This document shows, piece by piece, positions 12,065 to 24,033 of a stretch of DNA of 64,000 bases. Origin of the DNA: Cryptomeria japonica (Eukaryota; Streptophyta; Pinopsida; Cupressales; Cupressaceae); assembly GCF_030272615.1 (NCBI RefSeq), contig NC_081406.1:239618422-239682421 (forward strand). Direction: 5' to 3'. The position numbers and the translations under genes are program-made. Each line of letters starts with the position of its first letter. The first letter of the stretch is position 1. The notes under the pieces are model-generated. The model was not told where the DNA came from. It did no database searches and was given only the letters and a program-made list of their open reading frames with translations.

Positions 12065-13970
12065 TTATTGGTAGAGATGTGGAATTTAAGGAAGAAGAAG
12101 CACAGGATGGAAGCATTGATAAATCAATTGCAATTGGAGCACCAATACCTCATAATGAAGAAGAATCCAAAGATCAAAATGTACAAGGTGATCGAGAAAA
12201 TCTGCAATCAGGAACAAGTACTCCAACTAGAACTCCAAGGAATACAATCCAAGGTAGATCATCAGATGACGCAAGTCATTCCACTCTCCATTCACATGTA
12301 AGTGTTGAATCAGATCCTACTCTTTCCTCATCAAGATCAAATTATAAAGCTAAGAAAATGAGAAGTTTGAAGGAGATTTATGATCAAAGAGAAGAAAACT
12401 TAGATCTGGTCTCAAATTTTGCTTTATTCACTTATGATCCTATGTATTATGAAGAAGAAGTTCAGGAGGAACATTGGGTCAAAGCTATGGATGAAGATAT
12501 GGATTCTATTGAGAGAAATCAAACATGGGAATTAGTTGATCTACCTGAAGGTAAGGATTGCACAGAAATCAAGTGGGTTTATAAAACTAAGTTCAATGCT
12601 AAAGGTGAATTTGTAAAACATAAAGAAAGACTAGTCGCAAAGAGATTTTCACAACAGTATGGGGTTGATTATACTAAAATAGTTGCTCCAGTTGCTAGAC
12701 TTGATACAGTTAGAACTATTTTAGCAATAGCTCCATAATATGGTTGGAGTTTTTTTCAGATGGATGTAAAATCAGCTTTCTTGAATGGTTTTCTTCAAGA
12801 AGAAGTTTATGTTTAGCAACAACCTAGATATGAAGTACGTGGGCATGAAAGTAAAGTATGTAAACTGAAAAAGGCACTCTATGGTTTGAAACAAGCACCT
12901 AGAGCATGGTATAGTAGGATTGATTCATACATGACATGAAATGGAGTCCTTAAAAGTAGTAGTGAGCCCACATTATACATAAAAATCAATGAGAAAAGTC
13001 AAATCCTGATTGTTTGTCTATATGTTGATGATTTGATTTTCACAGGAAACTTGTTTGTAGACATATTTAAATTTTAAATGAAGAAGGAATTTGAGATGAT
13101 AGATTCGGGCTTGATGAGATACTTTTTAGGCATTGAAGTTGTTCAATCTAATAAAGGAATTTTTATTTGTCAGTCTAAGTATGCCAAGGACATATTGAAA
13201 AGATTCAAGATGTTGCAATAGGAACAAAACTTAACAAAGAGGATACAGGGTCAAGTGTTAATTCAACTTTGCTCAAAAGGCTTGTTGGAAGTCTAATGCA
13301 TCTCATAGCCACAAGGCCTGATATTATGTATGGTGTTAGTTTGATTTCAAGGTTCATGGAGTCACCTTAGTATTCCCATTGGCAAGTTGGAAAAAGAATA
13401 CTAAGATATATTGCAGGAACAACAGGATATGGAATTCTATATTCCAAATGTAATAAATTTGATTTGATTGGTTTCACTGTCAGTGATTTTGTAGGGAGCA
13501 TTGATGATAGGAAAAGTACCTCTGGATATGTTTTTCATCTTGGAATAGGTACAATCTCATGGGAATCAAAGAAGAAATCTATTGTGACACTTTCATTAGC
13601 TAAAGCAGAGTATGTAGTAGCCACATCAATAGCATGTCAAGTAGTTTGGATGAGGAGCATATTGACAGATCTATTGCAAGCACCAAAGGAATCAACAATA
13701 ATATTTTGTGACAACAAGTCTTCAATTGCATTGTCAAAGAATCATATTTTCCACAAAAGGAGAAAACATATTGATACAAGATATCATTTCATCAAAGAGC
13801 TCACGAATAATGGAGAAATCAATTTGAAGTTTTGCAGATCTGAAGAGCAACTAGCAGACATATTCACTAAAGAATTATGTGAGACTAAGTTTTATATTTT
13901 AGAAATCTCCTATTCCTACAAGACATCTCATAGGAGGGTTCTAGTGAATTCCTACCATTGTATTAAGTGA
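12061..13970 (+). pseudogene. Copia reverse transcriptase and RNase H
   Basis: RT begins with the copia signature EEHWVKAMDEDMDSIERNQT (about 12469-12528). It includes KWVYKTKF, MDVKSAFLNGFLQEEVYV (about 12761-12814), [16 protein letters not shown] (about 12878-12925) and an intact catalytic YVDD in CLYVDDLIFTGN (about 13016-13051). RNase H follows: DDRKSTSGYVF near 13504, then FCDNKSSIALSKN and KHIDTRYHFIKE, ending in ADIFTKE near 13858. In-frame stops occur near 12736, 12814, 12937 and 13075, and frames change before RNase H. RT plus RNase H would convert the RNA to cDNA. Confidence 0.9.
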
Positions 13971-14065
13971 AGACGTTATTGTAAATGGGTACCTAACAAG
14001 ACTTTAGGTCAGGTCCCATCTTTTCAATTATGCGGGGATACTAAAAGTATTTGGTATAATTAATT

Positions 14066-14075
14066 TATGGGGGGA
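14066..14075 (+). other. Polypurine tract
   Basis: TTATGGGGGGA runs directly into the 3' LTR start. This is where plus-strand cDNA synthesis begins in copia elements. Confidence 0.75.
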
Positions 14076-14469
14076 TGTCGGAATAAATTAATTCTGTTGG
14101 TCGACCAACCACCATCCCACCAGCCACACATCATGGCCGACTCAACACCGTCCCACCAGCTGTAGATAATGTGTCGACCAACCACCGTCCCACCACCATC
14201 CCACAGTGGTGATCATGTGTACCTGCCCATAATCAACGAAGAGTCTATAAAATAAAGATGCTTGAGACTACAACCTCAATGTTAAAGTTTATCAGAGTTG
14301 CTTAGTCATTAGCAGATGTATCTGCAGTTGTGATGTAATTTATATTGGCCTCAATATAAGTAATATGGCTTAGCATACATTTGACATTGTTTTGTGTTTG
14401 TCATGGTATCTATTTCTTTTATTTGTTTGTGTCTTTGAGCCACTACATGTGTGATATGTTTAGTCTTCA
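14076..14469 (+). repeat. 3' LTR of the 8783 copia
   Basis: It is 394 bp long, begins TGTCGGAATAAATTAA and ends GTCTTCA. It pairs with 8783-9190; the first T-to-C change has altered the usual TGTTGG start. Confidence 0.9.
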
Positions 14470-15013
14470 ATTGCAGCCATGCCTTGAAGTTTTGGGATTG
14501 GTTATCTAGTTCATTGAGTTGGGAGGGGCCAAGGAAGAACTACTTGTATAGATTTTTACAAAGCTAGCCATCTATCTTCAAGAAGTATCTCTGGGGTGAC
14601 AATTGGACTATTAGCCCATCGTCATTGGTTTGGAATATTGGGATGGAACGTGATACGAGAATCTTCAAGGAATTAGAGATGACATGTGAGGAGCTCATCT
14701 GCAAAACCAAGATGGAGATTGTGGAAGTTGCGAACTCACGTGTTAGAATAGAAACAACCACAAAGTTATCAAGATGGGATGTGTCTATCCAAAGACAACG
14801 GACGAAGTTACAAGGCTAGTCTATTCTTCTCAGGTGGGAAAAGAGGATAGGAAGGATGTTGTGTGGAAGTGTCCTAAATTATACAGATGGAAATTAAACT
14901 TTTTTGGTGTGGCCAAGGGAAACCTAGGTGCGATCGACGTAGGTTGTATAATAAGGGATTGGGATTGCAAATGTGTCTGGGTGACATCAAAGCAACTAGG
15001 TTGGGCATCTAAC
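14470..15013 (+). pseudogene. L1-type LINE, fragment 3 (zf-RVT end and RNase H start)
   Basis: The sequence resumes in the zf-RVT region of the LINE: histidine and cysteine codons on the two sides of the copia insertion together give a HNCxHALKFW-type motif. The start of a LINE RNase H follows, with LNFFGVAKGNLGAIDVGCII near 14894-14953, the first catalytic Asp of the usual NFDGA motif being replaced by Phe. The frame stops at 15013, where the Tat element begins, and continues at 32690 with no shift after one CTAAC copy is removed. Frameshifts and a stop are present between 14550 and 14850. Confidence 0.88.
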
Positions 15014-16447
15014 TGTAGATAGGAAATGTGGAAATCATCAAAGCAATAGCAATATTAGTCTAGCTCAATCACAAAAGCTCAAATGCAATGACAACAATCC
15101 TAAAAACATTCAATAGAGAAAGGGAAATACAACATTCAAATGCAAATGCAAACCAATGCCAACATGAATGTCTCCTCCAGAAATCTCCATTGTCCTTCTT
15201 TCTCCTTCAAATTGCTTTGTTTGTGGATCTCACCTTCAAGTGCATAAACCTAATGTGAAACCAAGATTGACAAGTAGCGCAAGAATACTAGAAGCGTGAT
15301 TGATTCGACCAGGGACTTTGATTGAAGAAATTCATCAAATTTATAGATAAATTGGAGAAAAGACCAGATTAGCATGACATTGATATTAGAGGCAATTGAT
15401 TTCAAAAATGGCACAATTGAGTGGAAAGAAGAAGGTTATGACACCTTCTATGTCATGAATTATGACATATTGCCAATGCAAAGGTTAGAGAACTAGAATC
15501 TTATGACATCTTGCTATGCCAAAAGTATGATGCATGAGAAATTCATGCTTCCACCGAAGCACAAAAATAGGGAGAAACTAGAGAGAAATTAATTAGGTGG
15601 AAATTGAAATTAGGAAATTAGAAAATGAGGAAATTAGAAAATTAGAAATAATGAGGAAATTAGGAACTAGGTGAATTAATTAACAATTTTTCATTGATCA
15701 ATTAATTCTTTCAAAGAGAGGGAATTAATTAGCCAATTAAATAAATATTTAATTGTGACAAGAAGACTTAGGATAAATAAATAAATTATTTAACCTAGAG
15801 GGAAAATGCCAAACAAGATTAAATGAATAAATCATGAAACCCTAGAAGATAAATTAGAAATGCAAGGACGACAATTAGGTCAAATCGATCACAAAATGAC
15901 AAAAACGACAATGATTGATGACAAAATAGATTGCAAAAATGACAAGATTGAAAATGACCACGATCGATGACAAATCGATCGCAAGATGACAAGATTGAAA
16001 ATGACAACGATCGATGACAAATCAATCGCATGATGATAAGACTGAAAATGACAACGATCAATGACAAATTGATCGCATGATGACAAGATTGAAAAGAGGA
16101 CAACGATCAACGATTGATGACAAATCGATCACAAAATGACAAGATTGATAAGAGGACAAAACCCTAATTAGGATTGACGATGTCCAAAATGATAACAAAT
16201 GAGCACGCTCATTGATGTGATAGGATAAGATTGACCAGAATCATGACTAAAGAATGTTGTCGACAAGACCAAACTCGAAAGTGAGATAAATGAAGAATGC
16301 AAAAGAAGGACTTGATGCTCGCAAATGATAAAAACCAAGTACACAACATAGGAGAAATGTTAATGCAATGCAAAAACCCTAAAATAAGGCAATGCGCAAA
16401 TGTTAAAGTATGATTCCGCAAGCATTGACCATTTTTAGACGTCTACA
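15014..16447 (-). repeat. 3' LTR of the Tat element
   Basis: It is 1434 bp long. Read on the minus strand it begins TGTAGACGTCTAAAAATGG and ends CCTATCTACA. It aligns throughout with 31272-32689. It contains the 47-bp tandem array with ATCGATCG-type palindromes at about 15870-16150, where several CG pairs seen in the other LTR are CA or TG here. Minus-strand open frames in this array are low-complexity by-products of the repeat. Confidence 0.95.
15870..16150. repeat. 47-bp tandem array inside the 3' LTR
   Basis: About five units of the type ACGATCGATGACAAATCGAT followed by a GACAAGATTGAAAA segment lie head to tail. A matching array is in the other LTR at about 32125-32405. The units are rich in CG and in self-complementary GATCGATC-type sequence. 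Confidence 0.85.
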
Positions 16448-16461
16448 TTTTGCCCCTCTTT
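16448..16461 (-). other. Polypurine tract of the Tat element
   Basis: On the minus strand AAAGAGGGGCAAAA stands directly before the 3' LTR start TGTAGACG. This fixes the element's orientation. Confidence 0.9.
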
Positions 16462-17301
16462 GAGACAATGCAATTTCAAGCATTGTTTTAAAGAACAATA
16501 ATGAAAATGCCCTAGACATTGACAATGACATATGCATGCCCCCTCGAGGAATTGGCTGGAAACATCCAGAAAAGAGGCCAATTGATCGATAAAAGTGATA
16601 GAAAATGATAGGATCGAACGGACTGACAATCGGAGACCGGATGCATGAATGACAAGCAATTGAAGGCCCAAAAGACCGTGACCAGCATGAGATGGAGAGA
16701 GTGCACGTCCATCTAGGCACTGACAAAGATCTATAAATGAGACAAAGAGAGTGAAAAGAGCTCATTTGCACTAGCCAAAGAGGAGGATTTGTTGCTCTGG
16801 AAAAGGACACGTGCAGAGAGATGGTGAACATTCCAATGGCAGATCACCTTGGAGAATGTGTATGCACTTACAGATGATCGGACGACATGGGAGAAGCGGT
16901 ATGTATCTCAAAAAGCCATATTGTCAATTTCATGAATTTGACTTGCTTGCGGGACATGGCGAGGCCCACAGGGAATGTAGAAACTGACTTCTACGCCTAT
17001 CTGAGCGCATCCTGCGCTTGTGTAGGGTCTTCTACACTTGTGTAGGGTACACAGGCATAGTTCAATGCAACACAAGCGTAGGACTTATCACACAAGCGCA
17101 GTTGTGCATTAGGAACCCTATTTTGGTCCAAAACAGCATGCGAATGATCTGAAAAGGGGGGATAAGAATAGGATAGGTCAAAATAGAGTAGAAACACCCT
17201 GATTTGGACATGAAACAAGGAAATGCAGCCCGTAGGAGCAAACCCTAAAACTAACAAAATGTGCCCCAATTGTGATGTAGAGTCGACAGTATCCATTGAT
17301 C
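16462..17301 (-). other. 3' untranslated part of the Tat element
   Basis: No domain is recognisable on either strand. Minus-strand open frames at 16403-16831 overlap the LTR edge and lack any known motif. The only structure seen is the 21-bp minisatellite at 16990-17121. Confidence 0.6.
16990..17121. repeat. 21-bp minisatellite, inverted and direct copies
   Basis: Three plus-oriented units of the type ACACAAGCGCAG plus about nine variable bases stand at about 17049-17115. Two or three copies in the opposite orientation (TGCGCTTGTGTAGGGT and similar) stand just left, at 16990-17048. The unit is the same as that repeated eight times in the leader at 31000-31164. The opposed copies could fold into a hairpin. 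Confidence 0.75.
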
Positions 17302-19077
17302 ATGTGGGAGAACTGACTGGACTGCTTCATGCTACGACATAGACTCAGGAGCACGGATAGAGATACACTAGCAAGACTTGGAATATACTATATCACATTC
17401 ATGCTCGAGATTAGGGCAAACACAAGACTGCTTACCGCATTGGCAGAGCGATGGCATTCGGAGACTTCCTCTTTCCATCTGGCGACTGGAGAGGTGACTG
17501 TGACACTAGAGGATGTATGACGTATTCTCCACATTCTGATTCATGGGGAGATGATAGAGTATGACCCAGTGATAGGGAGAGATGCATTGTGCAGATTATT
17601 TGAGTGCGACACAGATGATCTAGATATTATAGAGAGGGAGATTGGTTGGGAGACCATGGCATCAGAGTACGATCGACGATATGTGGTGATAGCAGTGGTG
17701 ATAGCATGCCTACTAGCAAGGGACAGACGAGGACATGGATTCCCTATTGGATGGGGAAGAGTGCTAGAGCAGATGGTGACAAAGGGGACAGTGTACGCAT
17801 GGGGACCATGTGTACTTGCTATGCTATATTTTCAGTTGCATTAGATAGCATATCAAGGAGTTCAGACTTTGAGCTGTGGATTCACGTTGTTACAGGTATG
17901 GGCATTTGAGCACACAGCCATATGTTGACCGATTGCAGAGAGACATGTATTACCACATCAACCATATGTGTACTACTATGGGGGAGCACTGAGATAGGGT
18001 CCGTTTGGATACATATTGTATTGGCGACATGAGCTTGACAGATTGAAAGAGTTTACATGGAGGCCATATCTTGATTGCCCTAGATGGTCAGATGATAGTG
18101 ATGAGCTATCATATTGTAGACAGGAGAGATACCTGATTGGGCGACCAGTGAATCACCAGAGGGTGATTGAGATGTACCTGCCAGAGAGAGTCAAACGATA
18201 GTTTGGAGAGAGGCAGGATGTACTGAGAGGGACTACACACTTTGCCCGATCTCACAGAGAGATGAGTCAGTGGGGGAGGATGATTCAGCCACACATAGCA
18301 TATGCTGACTTCACATAGCTACAATAGAGATAGTGGGATTGGAGATCAGATGTGGTGGATGCCAGGATGATAGAGGAGTATGAGAGATGGTTTGCATGAT
18401 GACGACCAGTGCCATTGATAGATCCTGATATTCTAGTACCGAGGAAATAGGAGGAATTCCCACTCGCTAGAGAGGAGGAGGGAGATGAGGAGGATGAGGA
18501 GGATGAGGGTGGTGATGAGGATGAGGGGGATGATGATTATGAGCCAGATTCAGCCGATCAGGAGTCATTGCAAGATATACCCATAGAGCTGGAGACAGCT
18601 AGGATAGAGGAGATGGAGATGTGTAGGGCTACCATAGCGAGTCAGCATGATCACATTGCAACATTAGAGAGACAAAATGCCATCTTGAGGATAGAGCATG
18701 ATTAGTTCAGAGCAAAGATAGCCAGACTCACAACGGCTCAAGATACAGCAATAGCTCAAGTACAACGAGAAGAATAGAGAGTCACTGAGTACATTGGGTC
18801 GATTAGGGATGCCAGTGCACGTGAGATGGCATAGATGCTGGTAGAGACCGGAGAGGAGATACACCATTGGAGGACACTATATGAGAGTGCAGTTCCACCA
18901 GAACAGAGAGCAGCTTCATATCGGGCATGATCAAGGACAGAGAGCAGGGCACGCTCTTGGAGGTCAGTGAGCAACATAGGGGTGAGTGGACCTATGAGAC
19001 CACCATAGCCAGGACTAGGAGGGACATCATCCATGAGACATGGTAGGGATGAGGAGGATAGAGGGAGCACCCAGTGA
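17302..19077 (+). pseudogene. Antisense plant mobile domain (PMD)-like gene inside the Tat element
   Basis: A single plus-strand frame of about 590 codons can be followed from ATG 17302 to TGA 19075 without a frameshift, interrupted by more than ten stops. Near 17437-17517 it reads LAERWHSETSSFHLATGEV followed by TVTLEDV. This matches the core of the aminotransferase-like plant mobile domain, where WRPETHTFHLP..GE.T.TLEDV is typical. A region of Glu and Asp runs is found at about 18465-18560, and a coiled-coil-like region with heptad spacing after about 18590. Several stops look like single C-to-T changes of CAG (18199, 18421 region) or CGA (two in a row near 18398). PMD proteins are plant proteins also carried by several transposon types; some are linked to silencing. 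The gene lies opposite to pol, between pol and the 3' LTR, where Tat elements often have extra frames. The PMD match was made by eye. Confidence 0.7.
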
Positions 19078-20820
19078 TAGAGGCACGTGCTCCTTAGGAC
19101 AGAGACGGATGTAGTTTAACATTATGTAGTCAGCCTACGGGCCATACTTAGGACAGACAGTCCAATTTTGTACTCCGATATTATTTGGATATATGATATG
19201 ATATGCATCGATATGATGGGATGCAATGTGTTATGACATATGTTCACTTTCCATGCATGGATGACTTATGCACCATGTATGAAAGTATTTTTATGTGTTT
19301 TTGATGCATTTATAATATGAAATGGATAAAATGCTTGATGTAATGCAAATGTACTAACTGAATGGATGCAAGATGTAGCATATGTGTGTGGAGAAATCAG
19401 AGCATGAGATTGAACTAACTGCCCAAACTGATGGAAGAAATGTTAGTAAGAAGAAATGAGACAGAGGACCGTTAGAGGCAAAGAAAAACTTGCTTTCACT
19501 AATGCACTTTGTAGGTGAGAACCTTTATTTTAATGTAGCAAAATGGATGCGTAGCATCATGGCACTGAAGGCCAGAGCTGAAATGCAACCCTTTTTGCAA
19601 GAGATAGACACATCGCACACAAGGAATGAGTGAGGCATCCTAGGGTGCATACATCAAGGGTCGAGGTATGTGCGGTGTTCACAAAGCGAACGTACTTATC
19701 ACAGACACCCAATGATATAGTTGCCCCAGTTTGTGACAAACATTCCACAAACAACAATCACAACAAAAAAAGAAAGCGACCATGAACCATCCCGGTCACT
19801 CTAAATCACTCAGTGACATCATCGAGCAACATAGGAACATGATCGAAGATAAATCAATAAATGATAAGACTCGCTAATTCCAACAAGTCAAACAAACATC
19901 TTGATCTTCATTGTCAAAAGTTGAAAGTGCTGATAGGATGATCATGCTATCTGGTTTCAGGGAATGTGGTACCCCGTCTAAGATAGGACACAATCTGGTT
20001 TCGAGTATATCACACCCTGTATAAGACCCATGATAGTGTGCCAAGGACGAATGATTTTGAAGTTGATTGTTATGACAATTTTGATCAGTTTGAATGTCTG
20101 GTTTGATAAAAAAAGTTCATCTGTTTATGCATAATTTCATTAAAGCACAATGTGTGATTGCATGTTGTTGGAGGGATGCTCAGTGATCTGTCTTATGCAC
20201 AAAGGGGATTTTTTTTTGTTTTGATTTTTTGAGTTTTACAATTTTTTTGTGTTCATTATTTTTTTAGGATGTTATTCAATTTTTTTGGATTATTTCAGGA
20301 CATTTTTCAATTTTTTTTGGATTATTTCAGGACATTTTTCAATTTTTTTTTTTTTGATTATTTTAGGACATTTTAAAATTCAAAAGTTCCAGTGATTGAT
20401 CATGACAAGGGGAATGCACCCAATGCACATCTGATAGACATATACAGAGGCTAGGACCGAAACATATGTACAAGAAACCAGAGTATGGAAGACAATGATG
20501 TTGACCAATCACGGGCCTGGAACAGAACATTGGGTCAGGACAAAGATAGACATGATAAACCGGCTGAGAGAAAGCATAGCTAGAGGTCATGATAGATGAC
20601 GGAGCAATGATCTCATTACACATGGTGCCTGATTGCGAGGGTTTCACCATGGTACTTGCCCAAAGCGCCTGTTTGCCAGGTTTTCACTAGAGGGCGAATC
20701 ATTTTTCTTTACTTTTTTGCTCTTTTTCTCTTTTGTTTTTCACTTTTTTTTGTATTTTTTTGCTTTTTTGATTTTTTTGTATTTTTTCAGGATCATATTT
20801 GAAGAAATGCTGATAGAAAA
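19078..20820 (-). other. Non-coding part between the antisense gene and pol
   Basis: No coding frame with a known motif was found. Around 20200-20380 and 20690-20790 the plus strand is T-rich, so the element's RNA would be A-rich here. One short tandem repeat is listed separately. Confidence 0.6.
20266..20374. repeat. T-rich tandem repeat, three units of 31-35 bp
   Basis: AGGACATTTTTCAATTTTTT followed by GGATTATTTC recurs three times head to tail, with the length differences in the T run. It probably arose by slippage. Confidence 0.8.
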
Positions 20821-21990
20821 TTATGCCCAGTACTTGCAAAGGTGCATGCTATTTAGAGGATCAGACAAAGGTTCACCTGCTGGAGTGGCAAGCTGATATG
20901 CCCCCAAGCCATAAGCTGCAGTCACTATGAAAGGCCCAACCCAATTAGGTTCAAATTTGCCTTTGATGGTGTCAGTAGATTGTGCATTCTTAGGGTTTGC
21001 CTTTAAAACTAGATCTCCCACTTCGAAGTGTCGCCCTTTGACCTTCTTATTATAAGAGCGATGGAGACGGTTTTGATATGCTTGCAAATGTGTTAGGGCT
21101 ATCTGACATTTCTCATCTAACATCTCAAGCTGATGCAACCAAGAGACTCTGTGCATCTCATCATCAATCAGATGTTGCAAGGAAACATGCAAAGAAGGAA
21201 TCTCCACTTCCAAGGGTAAAATGGCTTCCGCACCATACACCAAGGAATAAGGTGTCGCACCAGTAGGTGTGCGGATAGAAGTGTGATAAGCCCATAGTGC
21301 TGGATTCAACTGTACATGCCAATCTTGACCAGTGTCATTAACAACCTTTTTTAGGATCTTGATAATGGTTTTATTTGATGCTTCAGCTTGACCATTACCC
21401 TATGGATAGTATGGACTAGAGAAACAGTGTTGGATATGAAACTTTTCACAGAGTTCCTTAACATCTTTATTCTTGAAGGGATGGCCATTATCTATGACTA
21501 TGGCAAGGGGAACCCCATATCTGCATATGATATAATTCAATAGGAATTTTGAAATTTGCACACCAGTGATATAGGTCATGGGAATAGCCTCGATCCATTT
21601 TGTAAAATACTCTATGGCTGTAATGATGAACTTGTGTCCATTTGCAAATGTCGGGTGAATCTTGCCAATAAGATCCAATCCCCATTGAGAAAAGGGCCAC
21701 AGAGATATGACAGAATGAATCTCTTGGGCTGGTGCATGAATGTAATTTCCATGGATATGGCATTTGTAGCACTTCTTAACAAAATCATGAACATCCTTCT
21801 CCAGAGTGGGCCAATAATACCCAGCACGAATCAACTTTTTGGCTAAGCTAAGACCATTGAAATGGACCCCACATATACCATCGTGAACCTCATGTAAAGC
21901 CATTTGTGCTTCATCAAAATCCAAACACCCGAGGAAGGTATGATCAAAGTAATGATGGTAAACGGTGTCGGTAATGATGACATACTTGGC
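20821..21990 (-). pseudogene. Tat integrase
   Basis: The zinc-binding HHCC part shows HEVHDGICGVHFNG and then CYKCHIHGN (about 21875-21740). The catalytic triad is visible: Asp in WGLDLIGKIHP (near 21665), Asp in AIVIDNGHPFKN (near 21490), and Glu in the GNGQAEASNKT region near 21390, just after a stop at 21400. The C-terminal part includes LWAYHTSIRTPTGATPYSLV and the GPY-like module WVGPFIV (about 20950), ending at 20821 with no chromodomain. It is in the same frame as the RT upstream. The stop in YYP*GNGQAE replaces a Gln codon and could be one C-to-T change. Confidence 0.93.
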
Positions 21991-21993
21991 CGT

Positions 21994-23967
21994 CTATTGG
22001 ATGAAGGCTCGACATTGGTTAGCGGAAAGGTTAGGTGTTAAGGTTTGGGATTTCAAATATTCATAGACGTCATTGTACCACCGGGAGTTAGGACCAACAA
22101 GAACGCACATCACATCTACTGTTGGAATGTCAAAAGAAGGGACAAGCAACTGTTCGACTAAAAAGTCACATTTGTCCATATTGTGGGGCATATTTATCAT
22201 GGAAGCAATCGTAGCCATCGCATATGCCGATTTGTTTTGAATTTTTGGAACTTGACTGAAATGGATAGCTGTGAATTTTGTCTTGAAGAAATCTACCATA
22301 TGGTTGTAGGGAATAAGCTTTTCATCTTTTGTTTTGTAGTCATCATTCACTTGACGGATGACTAACTGAGAATCTCCATAGACTTGTAAATGTGTAATGT
22401 TCCAATGGACTACTACTCAGAGTCCTGTGACTAGTGCTTCATACTCTGCAATGTTATTGGTACAATGAAAAGTTATTCTTTAGGACTTGGGAATAGCATC
22501 ACCTTGAGGGGTGACAAACAATATGCCTACTCTGGACTTGAACTTGGTATGGGATCCATCAAAGTATAACTTCCATTCATTAGAAGATGTAAGAGAAAAG
22601 ATTGATTCATCCAGAAAATTGGTCAACATGGGATGATCATCATAAATAGGAGCCTCTGCAAGTTGATCCGCTATGACTTGTCCTTTTATTTCCTTTTGCT
22701 CCATATACTCAATATCAAATTCACTGAGAATCATAACCCACTTTGCTAGGCGACCCGTCAAAGCTGCTCTACTAAGCAAATATTTCAAGGGATCAATTTT
22801 TGCAACCAGCAATGTTTGGTGATTTAACATATAATGTCGGAGTTTCTGTGTTGCAAAGACCATTGCTAAGCATGCCCGCTCAATAGTTGAATAATTCAGC
22901 TCATAGCCTACTAGTGTCCGACTGATATAATAAATAGCTCGCTCTTTGCCGTTCTCATCTTGTTGAGCCAAGAGAACTCCTAGTGCCGTTTCAGTTGCAG
23001 AAATATACAATATAAATGGCTTTCCTTCTATAGGAGGCATTAGGATAGGCGGCGATGACAAATAGTCCTTGAGAGCTTGAAAGGCTGATTGACATTGCTC
23101 AGTCCATTTAAAAGTGACTCCTTTATGCAATAGATGTTGGAATGGATGACATTTGTCTGCCAATTGATCTATAAACCGGTGGATCATTTGTAGCTTTCCT
23201 TGCAGACTTCTTAGTTGACGGAGATTAGAAGGAGGAGGCATATCCATTATTGCTTTAACCTTGGCAAGGTCGACTTCGATGCCTCTGTGAGAAACAATGT
23301 ACCCTAGTAATTTGCCGGCTGTGACACCAAAGACACACTTCTTTGGATTGAGTCTAAGCTTGTAGGTCACCATTTGGTCAAAGCTTGGGCCCAAGATGGC
23401 TAGATGACTATCTCTTGTGACAGATTTACATAATAAGTCATCAACATAGTCCTCCATCAAAGTATGCATGAAATCATGGAAAATTGTCGTCATAGCTCTT
23501 TGATATGTTGCTCCTGCATTTTTAAGACCAAAGGGCATCACATTCCAACAGTAGGTACCCTAAGCAGAAGTGAATGTTGTCTTATGTTGATCTTCGAGAG
23601 CAATGCAAATTTGGTTATAGCCGGAAAAACCATCCATCAATGAGAGCATCTCATATCTAGCAGTCATGTCAACTATGATGTTTATGTTTGGCAACAGAAA
23701 GTCATCTTTAGGCCATGCTTTATTGAGATACCTAAAATCTATACAGATTCTGATGCCTCTAGTTACCTTGCTAACTAGTACTAAATTTGAAATCCAGTCA
23801 GCATAATCAATGGGTCTAATAAAGCCCACATCTAGTAATTTTTTCAGTTCCACCTTGACCAAAAGAGCCACCTGGGGATGCATCTTTCTGAGTTTCTGTT
23901 TGATAGGCTTGGCATCTACTTTTAATGGCAAGTGATGAAGGACTAATTCTAGATCAAGGCCAGCCAT
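21994..23967 (-). pseudogene. Tat reverse transcriptase, RNase H and second RNase H
   Basis: RT runs from about 23967 with KLLDVGFIRPIDYADWISN, then RICIDFRYLNKAWPKD and LMDGFSGYNQI. A stop at 23560 stands where relatives have Trp. VMPFGLKNAGATYQRAM and an intact YVDD (DYVDDLLCK, near 23430) follow. The ordinary gypsy RNase H comes next (LYISATETALGVLLAQQDE) with its usual first Asp missing, as is common in Tat elements. After 22600 comes a second, aRNH-type RNase H with catalytic residues visible in YFDGS, AEYEAL and YGDSQL. The second domain is thought to supply the missing activity and is diagnostic for the Tat clade. Stops at 22480, near 22400 and at 21994 break the frame, but no frameshift occurs. 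Confidence 0.93.
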
Positions 23968-24033
23968 ATCTGCATAGGACCATGCAAAGCTAATCTTCTT
24001 CTCAAGAAAGAAATTGACAAAATCTATCTTTTC

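Larger units (their letters stand above)
8783..14469 (+). mobile_element. Ty1/copia retrotransposon inserted in the LINE, TSD ATTGA/ATTGC
   Basis: A near full-length copia of 5687 bp has two LTRs of about 400 bp, a tRNA-iMet-type primer site, gag, protease, integrase, RT and RNase H in copia order, a polypurine tract and a flanking duplication. The left flank is ATTGA (8778-8782) and the right flank is ATTGC (14470-14474). The interrupted LINE motif reads correctly only with the C version, so the left copy has probably mutated. Pol is broken by stops and frameshifts; gag starts at 9846. Confidence 0.93.

Noticed and set aside
15819..16110. Repetitive minus-strand frames with CDRFVIDR units, also at 32061-32440
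   Set aside because: They come from the 47-bp tandem array in the Tat LTR; the unit length is not a multiple of three and all frames show similar repeats.
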